NCBI GenBank assembly: GCA_016647705.1
Contig: CM028335.1
Location: 18,454,905 to 18,518,904, forward strand
DNA length: 64,000 nt
Direction: 5' to 3'
Source of the DNA: Eucommia ulmoides
Taxonomy: Eukaryota > Streptophyta > Magnoliopsida > Garryales > Eucommiaceae
The position numbers and the translations under genes were made by a program. Of this stretch, positions 35,845 to 47,720 are shown piece by piece; the stretch's first letter is position 1, and the number at the start of each line of letters is the position of its first letter. The notes below the pieces were generated by a model. That model did no database searches and was not told where the DNA came from. It worked only from the letters and a program-made list of their open reading frames with translations.

Positions 35845-36648
35845 CTAACTCTCCTCTTCTTCTGTCAAAGATGATAAAATTATAACCAGATTGGTTGAAT
35901 TCTCTCCCAAAAAGATATACCGAAGATGCTCCGGTAATTGCTTGAGTAATAATCCACCGTGAGGCAGATTTGATTTCTCGGGAGAGTTTACAACTTCTTC
36001 AATCTTCGCCACATGAATAGGATCCTCTACGTCTTTAGATTGAGCATCCAAAGTCAGCATATAGTCCACAACATCAAGTTCCATAGTACAGCCTTCCTCA
36101 CCAAAATCCCCCATAGATAAGGAATTTGTGAGAGTATGCTCTAACGAATCCGTCTCCATATTTGCAAGAAAAAACTCCCTTATGCAAAAGTCCACAACAT
36201 CAACTCGATTGCAATTGGGAAGTTCATCCAAAAAGTTCATAGTTTTAAAAATGTTGAACCTTATTTCTTCATCATTCACTCTTAACGTCAGATTTCCATT
36301 GTGCACATCAATTAAGGCCTTTCCCGTTGCAAGGAAAGGTCTTCCTAGGATGATCGGGATTTCTCTATCTTCTTCCATTTCTAGCACAACGAAATCCACC
36401 AAAAATATGAATTTGTCTATCTTCACTAGCACATCCTCAATGATACATTTGAGATAGGTTAACGAACAATCCACCATTTGAAGAGAGATCATTGTCGACT
36501 TTGCACTCCCAAGTCCTAACTTCCGATAAACGGAAGAAGGCATCAAATTAATACTTGCCCCAAGATCAAAAAGAGCCTTATCAAAATGAGATTTCCCGAT
36601 AGTACACGGAATTGTGAAACTATCCAGATCCTTTAATTTGGTAGGCAA
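35845..36648 (-). CDS. Athila aspartic protease region, open segment
   Basis: The 267-codon frame has the protease active site ALFDLGASINLMPSSVYRKL near residue 27, where Athila-type elements usually have DLGASINLMP. It continues with IPIILGRPFLATGKALIDV, the conserved GRPFL box, and then an acidic linker towards RT. It is bounded by stops at both ends (the gag section ends at 36655 and RT starts after 35845). It is one open part of a broken gag-pro-pol gene and would not be made as a separate protein. It processes the polyprotein in an intact element. Confidence 0.85.
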   Translation of the reverse strand: MPTKLKDLDSFTIPCTIGKSHFDKALFDLGASINLMPSSVYRKLGLGSAKSTMISLQMVDCSLTYLKCIIEDVLVKIDKFIFLVDFVVLEMEEDREIPIILGRPFLATGKALIDVHNGNLTLRVNDEEIRFNIFKTMNFLDELPNCNRVDVVDFCIREFFLANMETDSLEHTLTNSLSMGDFGEEGCTMELDVVDYMLTLDAQSKDVEDPIHVAKIEEVVNSPEKSNLPHGGLLLKQLPEHLRYIFLGENSTNLVIILSSLTEEEES

Positions 36649-36654
36649 CTTCCT

Positions 36655-38479
36655 TTATAGTTTTGCACTACACTCCTCCGTTAGCTTTACCATTTCGTAC
36701 TCCTCCAACTTTCTCTTCTTTGTCATAATGTCTTTCAAGAACTTTTCATAATTGGGTATTTGCTCCAATGTATCCGCAAAAGGAATGTTGATGTGGATTT
36801 TCTTAAAAATTTTAAGAAATTTTTCAAATTGGGCATCCAACTTCCTCTTTTGGAATCTTTGAGGATATGGCAATAGGGTTACTAAAATCGGTGAATTTTT
36901 TGAGAATGTTACTCGTCCCGGCATCACTCTTTCATCTCTTCTTCTCTCCTCAACTTTCTCTTGGTTCTTATCCTCATTCAAGTCTTCGCTCGGCTTCTCC
37001 TTTCTTTCATCAATTTTTACTTCAACTTCCTCCTCCGCAATTGTTCTCGGTTCGTCATGATGAAACTCATGACTTACTCCCGACTTATTTTCCATAGGCT
37101 TTCTCACATCCACTTCTCTTCCGCTCCTCAACTTAATCGTCTTGCATTCCCTAGGGTTAGTTTCCGTGTTGCTTGGAAATTTTCCCTTTTGTTGCTCTTG
37201 GATGGACCTAGCAAGCTGCGCGATTTGAGTTTCAAAAGACTTCACCGTGGCATTGGTGTTTGTACAAGTTGTATCGATTGAGTCAATCCGTGTTTCATGT
37301 TTGTTCAGCCGGTTATGTGTCTCACGTATCATAGTCTGAGTCTCCTTCATAAACGAATCCAAGATTTCATCCAAATTTGATTTTGGATTCTGTGTTGGTG
37401 GTTGTTGCATTTGACGATTGGATTGCAACGGATATCTAGGAGCTTGATTTCCATATCCCGAAAGTGGCCGCAAAGAGTTCTGATTGTTCGCATATGAGAA
37501 GTTCACATGGTTACGAAGTCCAGGATTGTAATGAGTTGGAATCTTGGTAGCGGGCCTGAAAGTATAGGCTCGATTGTTTAGAAAGTGGTATTCCTCGAAC
37601 TTATTATTTAATCCGGATTGAGAACAACTTGCTGCAATCTCCTCCCCTTGACTTGACAAAGCGCCTTTTGTAGACATGGCGACCAATTGATCCGAGAGCT
37701 TGGAAACTTGGGCCGATAACGTTGTAATATGGTCAGATTCTTGGATAGAAGAGACCCGTCTTCCCGTGTTCCTCTCATTCGGCCATTGATAATTATTAGC
37801 CGCCATTTCTTTCAATAGTGCATTAGCTTCGGTCGGGGTTTTGGACAACAACGATCCCCCTGAGGCAGCATCAATGATCGTTTTGGTTTGGCCATCCAAC
37901 CCATTGTAAAAAAATTGGGTTTGAAACCAATCCTGATACCCGTGTTGGGGGCACCTTCGCAATAGATCCTTGAATCGCTCCCACACCTCAGATAACGGCT
38001 CAAAGTCTCTCTGGCAAAACTGAATAATCTCGGAGTTGAGAAGTCTTAGAATGTGGAAAGAACTTAGTGAGGAACCTTTGTGCAAGGTCCTCCCAAGTAT
38101 TAATGCTCTCCGATTGGATCGATTGGAACCAACCCCGTACTCTATCTCGTAAAGAGAAAGGGAATAACCTCAATCGTATAACGTCTTCGGCAACACCATT
38201 GATTTTTATAATGTCACAAATATCGAGAAAAATTGCCAAGTGGATGTTGGGGTCTTCATGAAGATTCCCTCCATACTGGTTTTGTTGAACCATGTTGATT
38301 AGGGCGGGCTTCAACTCAAAATTATTTGCTTGGATCGGCTGTCTCTGGATCCCTGAATAATTATCCAGCATTAAAGGTCGATAATAGTCCCTAAGGACTC
38401 ATTGTAGGCGCTCTTGCTCCGGAGGCTGGAGTGCGTGCGGCTCCGGCGGTTGCGGAACATTTTCACGTCCCCCGGCCAT
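36655..38479 (-). pseudogene. Athila Gag, broken
   Basis: The likely start ATG is at 38479 (MAGGRENVPQPPEPHALQ); a TGA stop follows after about 25 codons. Section 38371-38000 is the gag core (VIRLRLFPFSLRDRVRGWF, INTWEDLAQRFLTKFFPHSK). A frameshift near 38040 leads to the 476-codon section 38085-36655 with EVWERFKDLLRRCPQHG, an NYQWPNER segment and a basic, acidic-flanked C-terminal part (KRKLDAQFEKFLKIFKKI HINIPFADTL). No zinc knuckle is obvious. It forms the particle shell in an intact element. Confidence 0.88.
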
Positions 38480-38659
38480 AGTGGTAGCTTTCTCCTCTTT
38501 CTGTTTACTAATGCGTTGACTACACTGCATGCACTACTTAGTTCAAACAAAGAAATCAAATAAACAAATGAATTGAATGAAATTAAAAGCAAAAGAATTA
38601 TCGTGATTAACATTCAACTACTTGATCACAATATCAACTCAATTGAAAAACACCGTAAT

Positions 38660-38677
38660 TCCCCAGCAACGGCGCCA
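38660..38677 (-). other. Primer-binding site of the Athila element
   Basis: The minus strand reads TGGCGCCGTTGCTGGGGA six bases inside the 5' LTR, the usual Athila-type tRNA-pairing site starting with TGG. Confidence 0.85.
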
Positions 38678-38683
38678 AAAACT

Positions 38684-40264
38684 TGTACGCCCGTGGATTT
38701 CATCATCGTCCTCGTGGTATTGACTACTCGCAAGTATACGAGATTTAGTTTTAATATAATGGATCTTGAAAGATCGGATATCGTTCCACTGGGAACACGT
38801 GTAACTTGGTTGAATATTGTGATTAAAAGAGTTTCATATTATCTCGACTAATCAAAATTTGTTTGTATTCTATTTAATATACTACGATAAATAACAACTA
38901 TTAGGTTAGTTCTAATTACACTAATTACTTAGGTATTGATTTCTTTCACATAATGCATAATTGACATCATTTAGTTAGCGGTTTTTATCTATTCCGACAA
39001 TCTCTGTATCGATAACTCCTCCGCTACTTCTCCCAAGTGTAAGACGGGGGATTACACGACTTCGTGTCAACGAAGAAGACCCCATCAATGCCTTAACGAC
39101 GTTAGGTCGCATGAGTTTTAAGCCAATGTCATGGATTGCATACGTTCTAATGCCCTCCCGGGTCATTAGAACGTCACGTTGCATTTACCCTAGTCCGAAT
39201 CCAAGGTTACCTCTCCCGAGTGTCAAACCCCATATTCTTGGTTTATCAATACAAGTATAATATCAAGAATAACGGTAAACACAATCGAATTTAGATAAAC
39301 AACATATTAAAGTAACATTAATTCATTCAACTTAACATTTACATGATTTCAACTACACCTAAGTAACATTCTTAGCCATATACCATACAAAATAAGAGGG
39401 ATTCAACATTATTAGATGTGGAAAAGTAATTACAAAGATAAAAACAAGAGAAGAATGATCAAATCTGAAAGTGAAACGATCCACTGTCGCTAATGATCGA
39501 TCCGCAAGTGATTCGTCTTTGCCCGAATGATGAACCTCCTCTTTGATCTCTCAAATATAGCTTAATAACTCTCTACTAGGGTTAGGGATCATCCACTCTC
39601 TTTTTCAAACGTGGGAAATGGGTATATATAGGCCAAAGGTTTCAAAAATATTTAAATAGATATTTTGGCATGTTCTGCAAAATTTGCCTAGGCGGTAGAA
39701 TCTTTGCCTAGGTGAAGTTTAAGTCGGTTAGAAATCCACCTAGGCAATGGTTTATTCGCCTAGGCAGAGGACTAACTTCTTCGTCTTCTTTCATTCTGAC
39801 TGATTTCCGCCTAGGTAGTAGAAACTTCGCCTAGGCGGATTTTAGCATTTAAGCACTTCCAGCATTTCAGCACTTTCAACCTTTTGACGGATTTTCGCCT
39901 AGGCGGTGGAAACTTCTCCTAGGTAGATTTCAACATTTCAGTACTTCCAACCTTCTGACGGATTTCTGCCTAGGCAGTGGAAACTTCTCCTAGGCGGATT
40001 TCAACATTTCAGTACTTTCAACCTTCTAACGGATTTCTGCCTAGGCGGTGGAAACTTCGCCTAGGCGGATTTCAACTGTTCTTGAAACCTTTATTTTTTT
40101 ATCTTTTGGCTACCCTTTTTTCCACCATTTCGCTCAGTTTGTCGATTGTTTACGTCCCTACACCTGACTTATAAAAAATAGCTAAAAAGAAATTAAAACT
40201 TTAATAAAATACTCGAAAACTGGCAAATTCGATTTAGAAATAGATAGGTATTTTACACCTATCA
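38684..40264 (-). repeat. 5' LTR of the Athila element
   Basis: This 1,581-bp copy runs from TGTACGCCCG to CCTATCA in plus orientation and is followed by the ACCCT target duplication. It is 71 bp longer than the 3' LTR because of one extra unit of the hairpin repeat. It should contain the promoter; TATATATAGGCC near 39622-39633 is a possible TATA region in element orientation, and lies between the hairpin array and the gag side. Confidence 0.9.
39680..40075. repeat. Hairpin array of CGCCTAGGCG pairs in the 5' LTR
   Basis: Six pairs occur, one more than in the 3' LTR. The added unit of about 71 bases (GCCTAGGCAGTGGAAACTTC through CTTTCAACCTTCTAACGG) lies near 39968-40038. Several words here carry a single change, for example CCTAGGTAG, that weakens the palindrome. 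Confidence 0.85.
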
Positions 40265-40269
40265 ACCCT

Positions 40270-43044
40270 ACACTAAATACTTGTTGTCAATAGGTTAATA
40301 CTGAAATAATTGTTGGCTAATGATAAGAATTGAATTCATTACTAACCTCATATTTATGGATGAAATTTAAACTTAGGATCATTAGTGTTTATTTAATTAC
40401 ATTTGATTGCTTTTATGCTCGTTAAATATGCATGAACATGTTTCATATGTTGTAGATTTTGACCAATCATAACAACGAAGTTTCGTTCGTGCAATTTTCC
40501 AATAGCTGGGACTATTTGGCCTCATCGTCAATTGACTGTACAACCAGTATATAGGAGGTACCTTTCTAACCATGTAACATTATCATGCTCAACAAGTAAT
40601 TTTTTTTTTCTTTTTCCTTTTTACATTTTTTTTTTTAATTTCATCATTTTTTTTCAAAGTATCCCAATGCTCCATGGTTAATCTGTCGGTTTGAGTAGTT
40701 ATACCATGTCCATTTAATTAAAAAAATAAAATGGTGAACTATGATGAAGAAACTTTTATAGTAAGTTTGGTACTACACCCCCTGAGAAATTTCTTGAGGA
40801 GTACATATATACTTCTTGCTATAGAGAAAATTTTATATATATATATATTGGAAGTCCATTTAAAGTCTTACAAATCCTAGTTTTCAATGGATATGTATCT
40901 ACTTACTCCTCATTTCTACTCCATTCTCAGCCTTATTTGTGGGATTTTTCCTCTCCCAAAAATCTATGTTTCTACTCTCTTTCCCGAGCTCCGTTCAAAC
41001 TCTTCCCTTTTTTCCTATTAAAATGTTCGGTATGCCTATAATATTTATTTCGCCTCTGGATTGTGCAGTTTTTAATTATATTTTAGTGTGTCCCAAAATC
41101 AAATTTTGAATTTTTGTCATGTTTCTGAAATTAAACTTGAAAATGATGATGTTATACTTAAATTTTAGTTCCATGTTCTATGTTTCTTTTAGGAATTCAT
41201 GGTTCGTTATAGGGAATGTGAGGTTTGATATATGACAATTTAATGTTTTCTTTATTTTTTTAACATGTAAATGAATAAAATCATTTTTGTTTTGCGGATC
41301 CCAATAATCTATTATATTTTTATTTATAATTTTGTAGATATTTTTTTTTCTACAAACATACTCGTCATTTCGACAAAACATGTTTCTAGCTTCATTAAAT
41401 AATAGGGGTATAATTGGTAATAGATTATTTGGTCAAGGAGCATAATCGAGCTACGACGAAAAGGGTGATACTATGTGGGAATAAATTAGATCTTGCTTAA
41501 AAAAATTAGGGATGTAGGCGTTTATTTCCTTGTCAGTCACTGTTTGACTCTATTACAGAGTACTTTAAAAATTAAATATTAAATACACAAAACCAACATG
41601 GGTAAGTGCACCCTTAAGATTGCTCAGTGAGATTGTTATTCGAAGTACGCGTAAGGTGACCCAGACACACCTTACTTCAAAACCCAAAGAAAAATGGGAA
41701 AAAATTGAAGAGTGAGCAATTCAATAAGTTGTTGCGAATCAAGGTATAACTGAGGCTACTTTCATATAACTTAAAGGGGAAAAATATAATATATATTTTT
41801 TTGTTACAAGGAAATACCATTGACACTCTTGCTAAGTGCAATTGTAGCAGGTCTACATTTAGAAATTAGAACCCATAAGTGAGATTAATACTGTCTCTTA
41901 ATGTTAAATATTTTTTTTTGAATACTCTTAATTCTTTTTTTAAAAAAGTTTGAAAAAAGATAATTATTGAACCAAAGATAAGATTTTTTATTTGACATAA
42001 TATTAATAAAAATATTTGAAAATTAAAAAAGAACATTGGTATCAAATTGAAGGGCCTCGTATATGTTGTTTATTCATATCAATATAACCGACCATGTTTA
42101 GCAAATATATGCTCTCATTTAAGATTTAATGGACTATATGACCATGTGGCTAATTATGCGTAGAAAATTCAGGTCTTATAGTTGATGTGGAGATTAAAAG
42201 TTCAGATTACTGCGCTCGAGATTTATTATTTATTGTAATCCATGTCCCTACAAGGCCTTTGATATTCAGATCTATATTAATTAGATTTGAAAGGAAATGT
42301 ACAAGGGGCTAATGTATATTGTTGTGTTCTAATGGTTCATGAGTTGTCTTTTCTCCCTCCGATTAGAATTTCTTATATGTGAAAATGTTTTACGTATATA
42401 GTTTGAAATTTAGAATTGTGATTTCCTCCCTTTAAAGTCATACAGATATATATTTTGGTTGAGACATTATGAGGAGATCAAAGTTTGGGATGCTATGTAG
42501 TAACATGTCGCCTTTGAGAAAGAAAATCTACTTTTTGAAGAATTTTGCTAGAGACGTAAATCCAGAGGGCTTTGACTAAAGAAAGGTAATCATAAAAGTA
42601 TTTCAATCGCATGGTGGTGGTTTCCCGTAATAGAAGTAATATTTCGTTTTCTTATATTTGAGGAGCGAATGGATTGTAGAGAACAGAATGTAAAAAAAAA
42701 AAAGTGAGGATTCGTACCAGAATTTTCAATCTAGGGTGTGTTTAGCCAAGAGACTTGCCTTCACGTGTTATGTTTTTGCAGTCTTAAGGGAACCTTTAGC
42801 TAGGGGTTTTCTTTCCATGAATCACCATAGGTTTTGTAAGTGTCATCTTCAAAAATTTGAGAAGTAAAAACTGGGGGAGGGGGGGGGGGGCGTGTCATAT
42901 AAATCACCATTTTCCAACTTTCAATTTATATGTTATAGTTTTCTTTAATAAAGTGCAATTTTGATCCCAAAATATTTCGACATAGAAATTATTTTTAATA
43001 TTGCTTCCTTTACAACTATAAAGCAAATTGAATGGCTAGGTTTA
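40270..43044. other. AT-rich intergenic region
   Basis: No gene or clear element end is visible. Homopolymer runs and a (TA)n tract near 40837-40848 occur. A G-run lies at about 42877-42892. Short frames on either strand lack family motifs. Confidence 0.5.
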
Positions 43045-43052
43045 ATCATTAG

Positions 43053-44343
43053 CATGGTTTTAAATCGCGGTAACGACGATCGTGACGGTAATAGACGCGG
43101 TGATGTGGAAGCGAGGGTGAAGCGGGTGTAACGTAATAGTAACGAATATCGCGGTCGTATTGGGGTCAAGAAAAAGGTCACAAGACCACTCTAAACTAGT
43201 ATCAGAGTTCATGTTACAACAACTCTGGCCTAATAGCGACGAAAGAATAGATTGATTTAGAGTTAGCCGACCAAAACCTAATGTGTGAGAGGGAGATTGT
43301 TGGGTTTATCACACATTAAATGTGGAAGGGACTGGTAGTCAAGTTATAAGTACGAGAAAAACTCACAATTAGCTTTTGGGGTTTAGAAAGACCAATACCG
43401 CCCACATCATCCATGTATATATAATTTACTACAACGTATGTGTTGCGTGTGTGAGAGAGAGAACTAATTAGAACATGAGAAAGAAAGTGCGCTAATAAGA
43501 ATATGAACTCAGGCTTAAAGAATCATCCATGTAAATATAATTTACTCTCTCTCTATCTCTCTTTACATAGAGAAATAATTAGAACATGAATTCAAACTTA
43601 ATAGAATCAAGAATCATCCATGTAAATATAATTTACTCTCTCTATATATAGAGAGAGAATTAGAACATGAACTCAGACTTAAAAAGAATCATGCGTGTGA
43701 ATATAATTTACTCTCTCTAACTCAAACTCAAATGGATCACCCATGCAAATATAATTTACACCACACACATAGAGAGAGAGACCTTGAAAATGGGGACCCT
43801 TTAATGGGTTTCTGGCCATATTTACGCCAAGCCCACATATCAGTATTGGGGTCATTTCTAAGAGCTTTTAGTCCTATATTAATTTGGGCGTCACCTTGAC
43901 CTTATAGGAAATTAAACCTATCAACATGTGGGTTCTTAGTTTTAGCCTCTATTTCTTTGGGCTTCAACTAGAGAATTTTCTAGTTTTTTTAAACTAACAT
44001 CCAAGGCTCATATTCAGTACCTTTCTCATCTAATTTATTTTCAAAGTTCAAAACATCCCTACCTTCTGTTTAGGTCAAAAATCAGAATGGTTGCATTGAG
44101 AACTGTCATTTACTCTGCAACTTGACACGTTCCACCACCGCCGTCTAATTTCTACCTTCCGTCGTGGATTCTTCAACCACTTTCTTCTCCGATTCCGTCG
44201 TAGTCTTCATCAAAGCAAAGGGGCTATGAAATTCAAATTTCACAGCCGTTACGGTGTGATATAGGTTCACAGCCCTGTAATGGGCTGTAATGGAATCTGT
44301 GGCTACCGATTCCGTTACATAACGACCGTTTTTTAAAACCATG
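43053..44343. mobile_element. Candidate non-autonomous hAT-like element
   Basis: The ends CATGGTTTTAAATCGCGGTAACG (left) and the reverse complement of the right end, CATGGTTTTAAAAAACGGTCG, form imperfect inverted repeats. The flanks ATCATTAG (43045-43052) and ATCATAAG (44344-44351) match at seven of eight bases, and an eight-base duplication points to the hAT superfamily. The 1,291-bp interior encodes no transposase. It contains direct repeats (43405-43780) and GGGAGATTGTTGG near 43300, which resembles a copia polypurine tract and LTR start, so a second element may be nested. Confidence 0.5.
43405..43780. repeat. Dispersed direct repeat with CT/GA tracts
   Basis: The word ATCATCCATGTAAATATAAT followed by TTACTCTCTCT recurs about five times, near 43406, 43521, 43609, 43686 and 43734, with falling spacing. 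Between copies lie (GA)n tracts and AATTAGAACATGAACTCAGA-like words. Confidence 0.8.
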
Positions 44344-44351
44344 ATCATAAG

Positions 44352-45599
44352 GCGATCTTGGTTGATGTTAACCAACCGCTAGCAAAATAATCTTTAGGAG
44401 AGAAAGTAAATTCCTGAAAGTTCTGTAGAATGGAGTAGCAATTGAATCATATTCACTCAGGCAACAATTTCAATCCTCAAAGTTTTGCTTGAATGAAACA
44501 TGCATAATAGGCAAAAAGAACTCTAACATATTTCAGGTAAAACCAAACACCTTAAAAACAAAGAGGTTCATATACATCCATATCATACACATTGTACCAC
44601 CATATAAGCTGATTGGGTCAAAACATGAAAAACAAAAGAAATTAAACTGTCAAATAACGTTAATTTTAAATATCAGACAAAAGTTTCAACAAACACATTA
44701 TACTACCATATAAGCTAATTCCAGGTCTAACTATCTAAGCAAAAAGAAATTATATGCATTTATCTATATAATAAGTGAGAGAAGAACCTGGAAGCAAGCT
44801 ATGTCACTCAAACGTGGGAGGCAGAATTCAAGTTCACATGTACTTCTAAACCAAAAATAGAAACAATTAGAGGCCAATTGGCAAATTCAAGAGAAGTAGG
44901 AGAAATTAAAGGGGAAGAAGCTTAGATTGATTTTTTGAACAAAGATAGAAATTTAGAATAAATTAGGGCTCTTACCGAACGAAAATGGCGATGTAGCATG
45001 ATAGGAAGGAGAATGTGAGATTTGGATCCACCAACTTCATATATAAAACAAGAGACAACGCATGGGTGTAATCTCCGTACGCGGTAAGGCGATGTACTTA
45101 TGCAGAGGCCATGATAACTGAGATGGAAATGATAGATTTAGGTGATGATTTTGTAAAGAGAACTCAGAATAGATAGGATTAGGTAAGTGGTCTTTGTAAG
45201 CTTGTGTCTTAAGAGGGAAGTGCAAGGGTTTGGTTTTCTGTACAGAATACCTGCTCACAATTGTTGCAAAGGTGAAGTCGAAGTGGAAGATCAAAGAAGT
45301 GGAGAAAGGTTGTACCCATCCAAGTCCATGCTTGACTATCTAGTCCATTCGGCCAGAGACGTGAGGCTCTATTGCCCATACCCAAATTAGGCTACAATAA
45401 GATCATTTAGTTTTAATGGGTTTTTTTTTTCCCTTTTGTTTACTGTTTCTGTACAGTAGAACAAGAATACTTGGTTTATAGAGAGTACACGTGTAGGGTG
45501 CTACAATACAAGAATGCTTGTGCGTTTAAGAGCACATGGGTCATCATAATAAGTAAGATAAAATGAGTGACTTTTTAGAGAATATATATGTAAGCTAAG
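44352..45599. other. Intergenic, no supported feature
   Basis: The region holds short frames on both strands (for example an 85-codon frame at 45294-45037) without recognisable motifs. Nothing beyond AT-rich spacer can be supported. Confidence 0.45.
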
Positions 45600-46870
45600 G
45601 ATATTTTGACATAGCCAAATGAATAGTGCCCTATACCTTGCTTTATATAAGAGTAAATATAAAAATGTTAGGTTATTATTTTTCTTGAACAGAATTAAGT
45701 TTTGATTCTTCCTAAATTGAATTGAGTGAATTGTAAAGGTTCCATCATTACCTGTGAAAATGATACTTGTGAGAGTTGTGAGGTTTGATTTTTAGCTTGT
45801 AAAAGGATTAAGTTGTGATTCTAACTGTAATAGAATTAAGTTAGTCTTTAGCCTGGTAAAAAGATAAGGTTCTTCTTTAGCCTAGGAAAAAGAAAATTGT
45901 AAAGGTTTATTCTGAGCTTGGAAAAAGAATCGTTATAAGGGTTTGGTTCCTCCCTGATAAATGGATCAAGGGTTTAATGGTTATGAATCTCCATGGAGCT
46001 CGGGGGATGGATTAGGCAAGGTTAGTTTGTTGAACTAGGATATATCTTGGTATGTTGTTTTGTTATTATTTTTATCATATTCTGTTTGGGTGTGCATTTA
46101 GAATAAAAACAATTATCCATTGCGTAACAAAGACAATAATTGATTTAGGATAAATTGATTATTTGATAATTTAAGTGTTGAAAGATTTAATTGTTGCCCC
46201 AGTGAGCTACCCAATTCACCCCCTCTTGGGTTGCTCACAAGCAAGTCATGTCATTTTTTAGGACAAATCAATTGCCTTATCCGCTACTGAGACTAAGTAT
46301 ATGGCAGCTGGTAATTATTGCGCTCAAATTCTATATGTTAAACAACAATTGAATGATTTTGGAGTATATATAGAGGAAGTCCCGATTTATTGTGATAATA
46401 GAAGTGATAGATTTTTAAGTAAGAATCCAACATAACACTCACGAACTAAATACATAGAAATTAAACATCATTTCATTCGTGATCACATTCAAAAAATCAA
46501 TATTACTATTGAGTATATTGATACCTCCGAACAGCTTGCCGATATCTTTATCAAACCTTTAGCGGAAGATCAGTTTGTGAAAATTATTTGAGGTTTAGGT
46601 ATGGCTAGGCATAATGAGGTTTGCCTAGGATGCTGTTTTTTGGAACTCCATCCCCACTTTTTGAGATGACAAAGGGGGAGAATTTGGTTGATGTTTCAAT
46701 GCGAAATTTGTTTGCTTTAAACGAGTTATAAATTTGTTCACCTAAACATTGCATTGATTAAAGATAAATCTATGTTGAATTGCTTAAATTGTGCTTTATT
46801 GAATATCTATGTTTGACTTTATCTTCATGATTGTGCTTAAATGATCTAAATATCCGTCCTCAGATTTAGG
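45600..46870 (+). mobile_element. Truncated Ty1/copia (sirevirus-like) remnant
   Basis: The first part (about 45600-46230) looks like an LTR: a TATATAAGAGTAAAT promoter-like word near 45644, GAATTAAGTT repeats, then AATCTCCATGGAGCTCGGGG and TTCACCCCCTCTTGGGTTGC, wording I know from sireviral LTR ends. It is followed without gag or most of pol by the RNase H end of copia pol (46255-46590) and a polypurine-like GACAAAGGGGGAGAA at about 46660. A large internal deletion is implied. Exact ends are not seen. Confidence 0.55.
46255..46590 (+). pseudogene. Copia RNase H fragment
   Basis: The plus strand reads KSIALSATETKYMAAGNYCA, then QQLNDFGVYIEEVPIYCDN, a stop in place of the glutamine before HSRTKYIEIKHHFIRDHI, and finally YIDTSEQLADIFIKPLAEDQF. 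These are the usual closing motifs of Ty1/copia pol, including the catalytic glutamate and aspartate (STAE-like and CDN). The fragment lacks RT and integrase. It would degrade the RNA strand of the RNA-DNA hybrid if intact. Confidence 0.85.
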
Positions 46871-47159
46871 AGGAGCGTGGTTACATTTTTATTTTGAAGA
46901 AAACATGAAAGTTAATTGTTCATCAAAATATCGGGATCAACACGTCCCACCTCGACAACAAAATTTTGAATTAACAACTATTGCGTGAAATCATCATTGA
47001 CTTTAACACCCAACGAATATCTATCAAATTTGCACATCAAAATTATACGCGTCGCCATTACCCCCTAGTAAATCTGCAAATTGAGAAAATGCACCAAATG
47101 TATGAAAAAAAATATGTTTAAAAACATCGAGTGTTACTATTGAAAAACTAATCACTTCA
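46871..47159. other. Spacer downstream of the copia remnant
   Basis: No feature is visible apart from AT-rich sequence leading into the GTTAAC repeats; it may include part of the copia 3' LTR. Confidence 0.4.
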
Positions 47160-47720
47160 AAGCTTGTGTGTTAATGTTAACGTGTAAAGCATGGATGCAT
47201 TCACGTTAACGTCAAAGTGTTACTAATGAAAAACAATTATCACTACAAAAAGCATTGTGTATTAACATTAATGTGTTCTAAAAAGCATCGCCACTACAAA
47301 GAAAACATGGTGTATTAACATTAACCTATAACATATCTATAACACACGAAAACGATTGCAAAAACATGCATGCATTAACGTTAACGTTAAAACTGTTACT
47401 AATGAAAAAATATTGTCACTGCTAAAAGTATTGTGCATTAACATTAACGTGTGCTAGAAAGCATCGTCACTTAAAAAAAACATTTTGCATTAGCATTAAC
47501 CTATAATACATCTCATAACACGTGAAACGATTGCAAACATGCATGCGTTAACATTAAACGCCCTTTCTCTTCCCCCCGGCTAAGTGGGGTCTATTTCCAC
47601 ATCAACGTGTGTTGCATGAATGTTAACGTACGAAAACCAACCCCCATGTTAAAACTTCAAAAACTCCCCCATACATGCTCCAATACCGTGCATGTTAACG
47701 TAAATGAGACAATTACATAA
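47160..47720. repeat. GTTAAC-rich direct repeats
   Basis: Words such as GTTAACGT, ATTAACGTTAACG and ATTAACATTAA recur many times. A larger period is visible: GTTACTAATGAAAAACAAT near 47217 and GTTACTAATGAAAAAATAT near 47393 lie about 175 bases apart, and ACGATTGCAAAAACATGCAT near 47349 pairs with a similar word near 47527. Further GTTAACG words continue to about 47830 without clear period. No coding. Confidence 0.75.

Larger units (their letters stand above)
27616..40264 (-). mobile_element. Ty3/gypsy Athila-type LTR retrotransposon, full length but mutated
   Basis: Direct repeats at 27616-29125 and 38684-40264 bound a 12,649-bp element. The flanks are ACCCC (27611-27615) and ACCCT (40265-40269), a five-base target duplication with one change. 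Genes read on the minus strand: gag, protease, RT/RNase H and integrase, then a third ORF far downstream of integrase. The LTR opens TGATAGGTG in element orientation, the primer-binding site is TGGCGCCGTTGCTGGGGA and the polypurine tract contains AAGTTTGGGGGTA. These features and the extra ORF fit the Athila group. Stops in gag, RT and integrase make it non-autonomous. Confidence 0.92.

Noticed and set aside
44145..44375. 76-codon minus-strand frame at the right end of the hAT-like element
   Set aside because: It overlaps the terminal inverted repeat and has no transposase similarity that I can see.
45037..45294. 85-codon minus-strand frame between the hAT-like and copia elements
   Set aside because: No recognisable motif, no splice or promoter context, and the length is within chance for this region.
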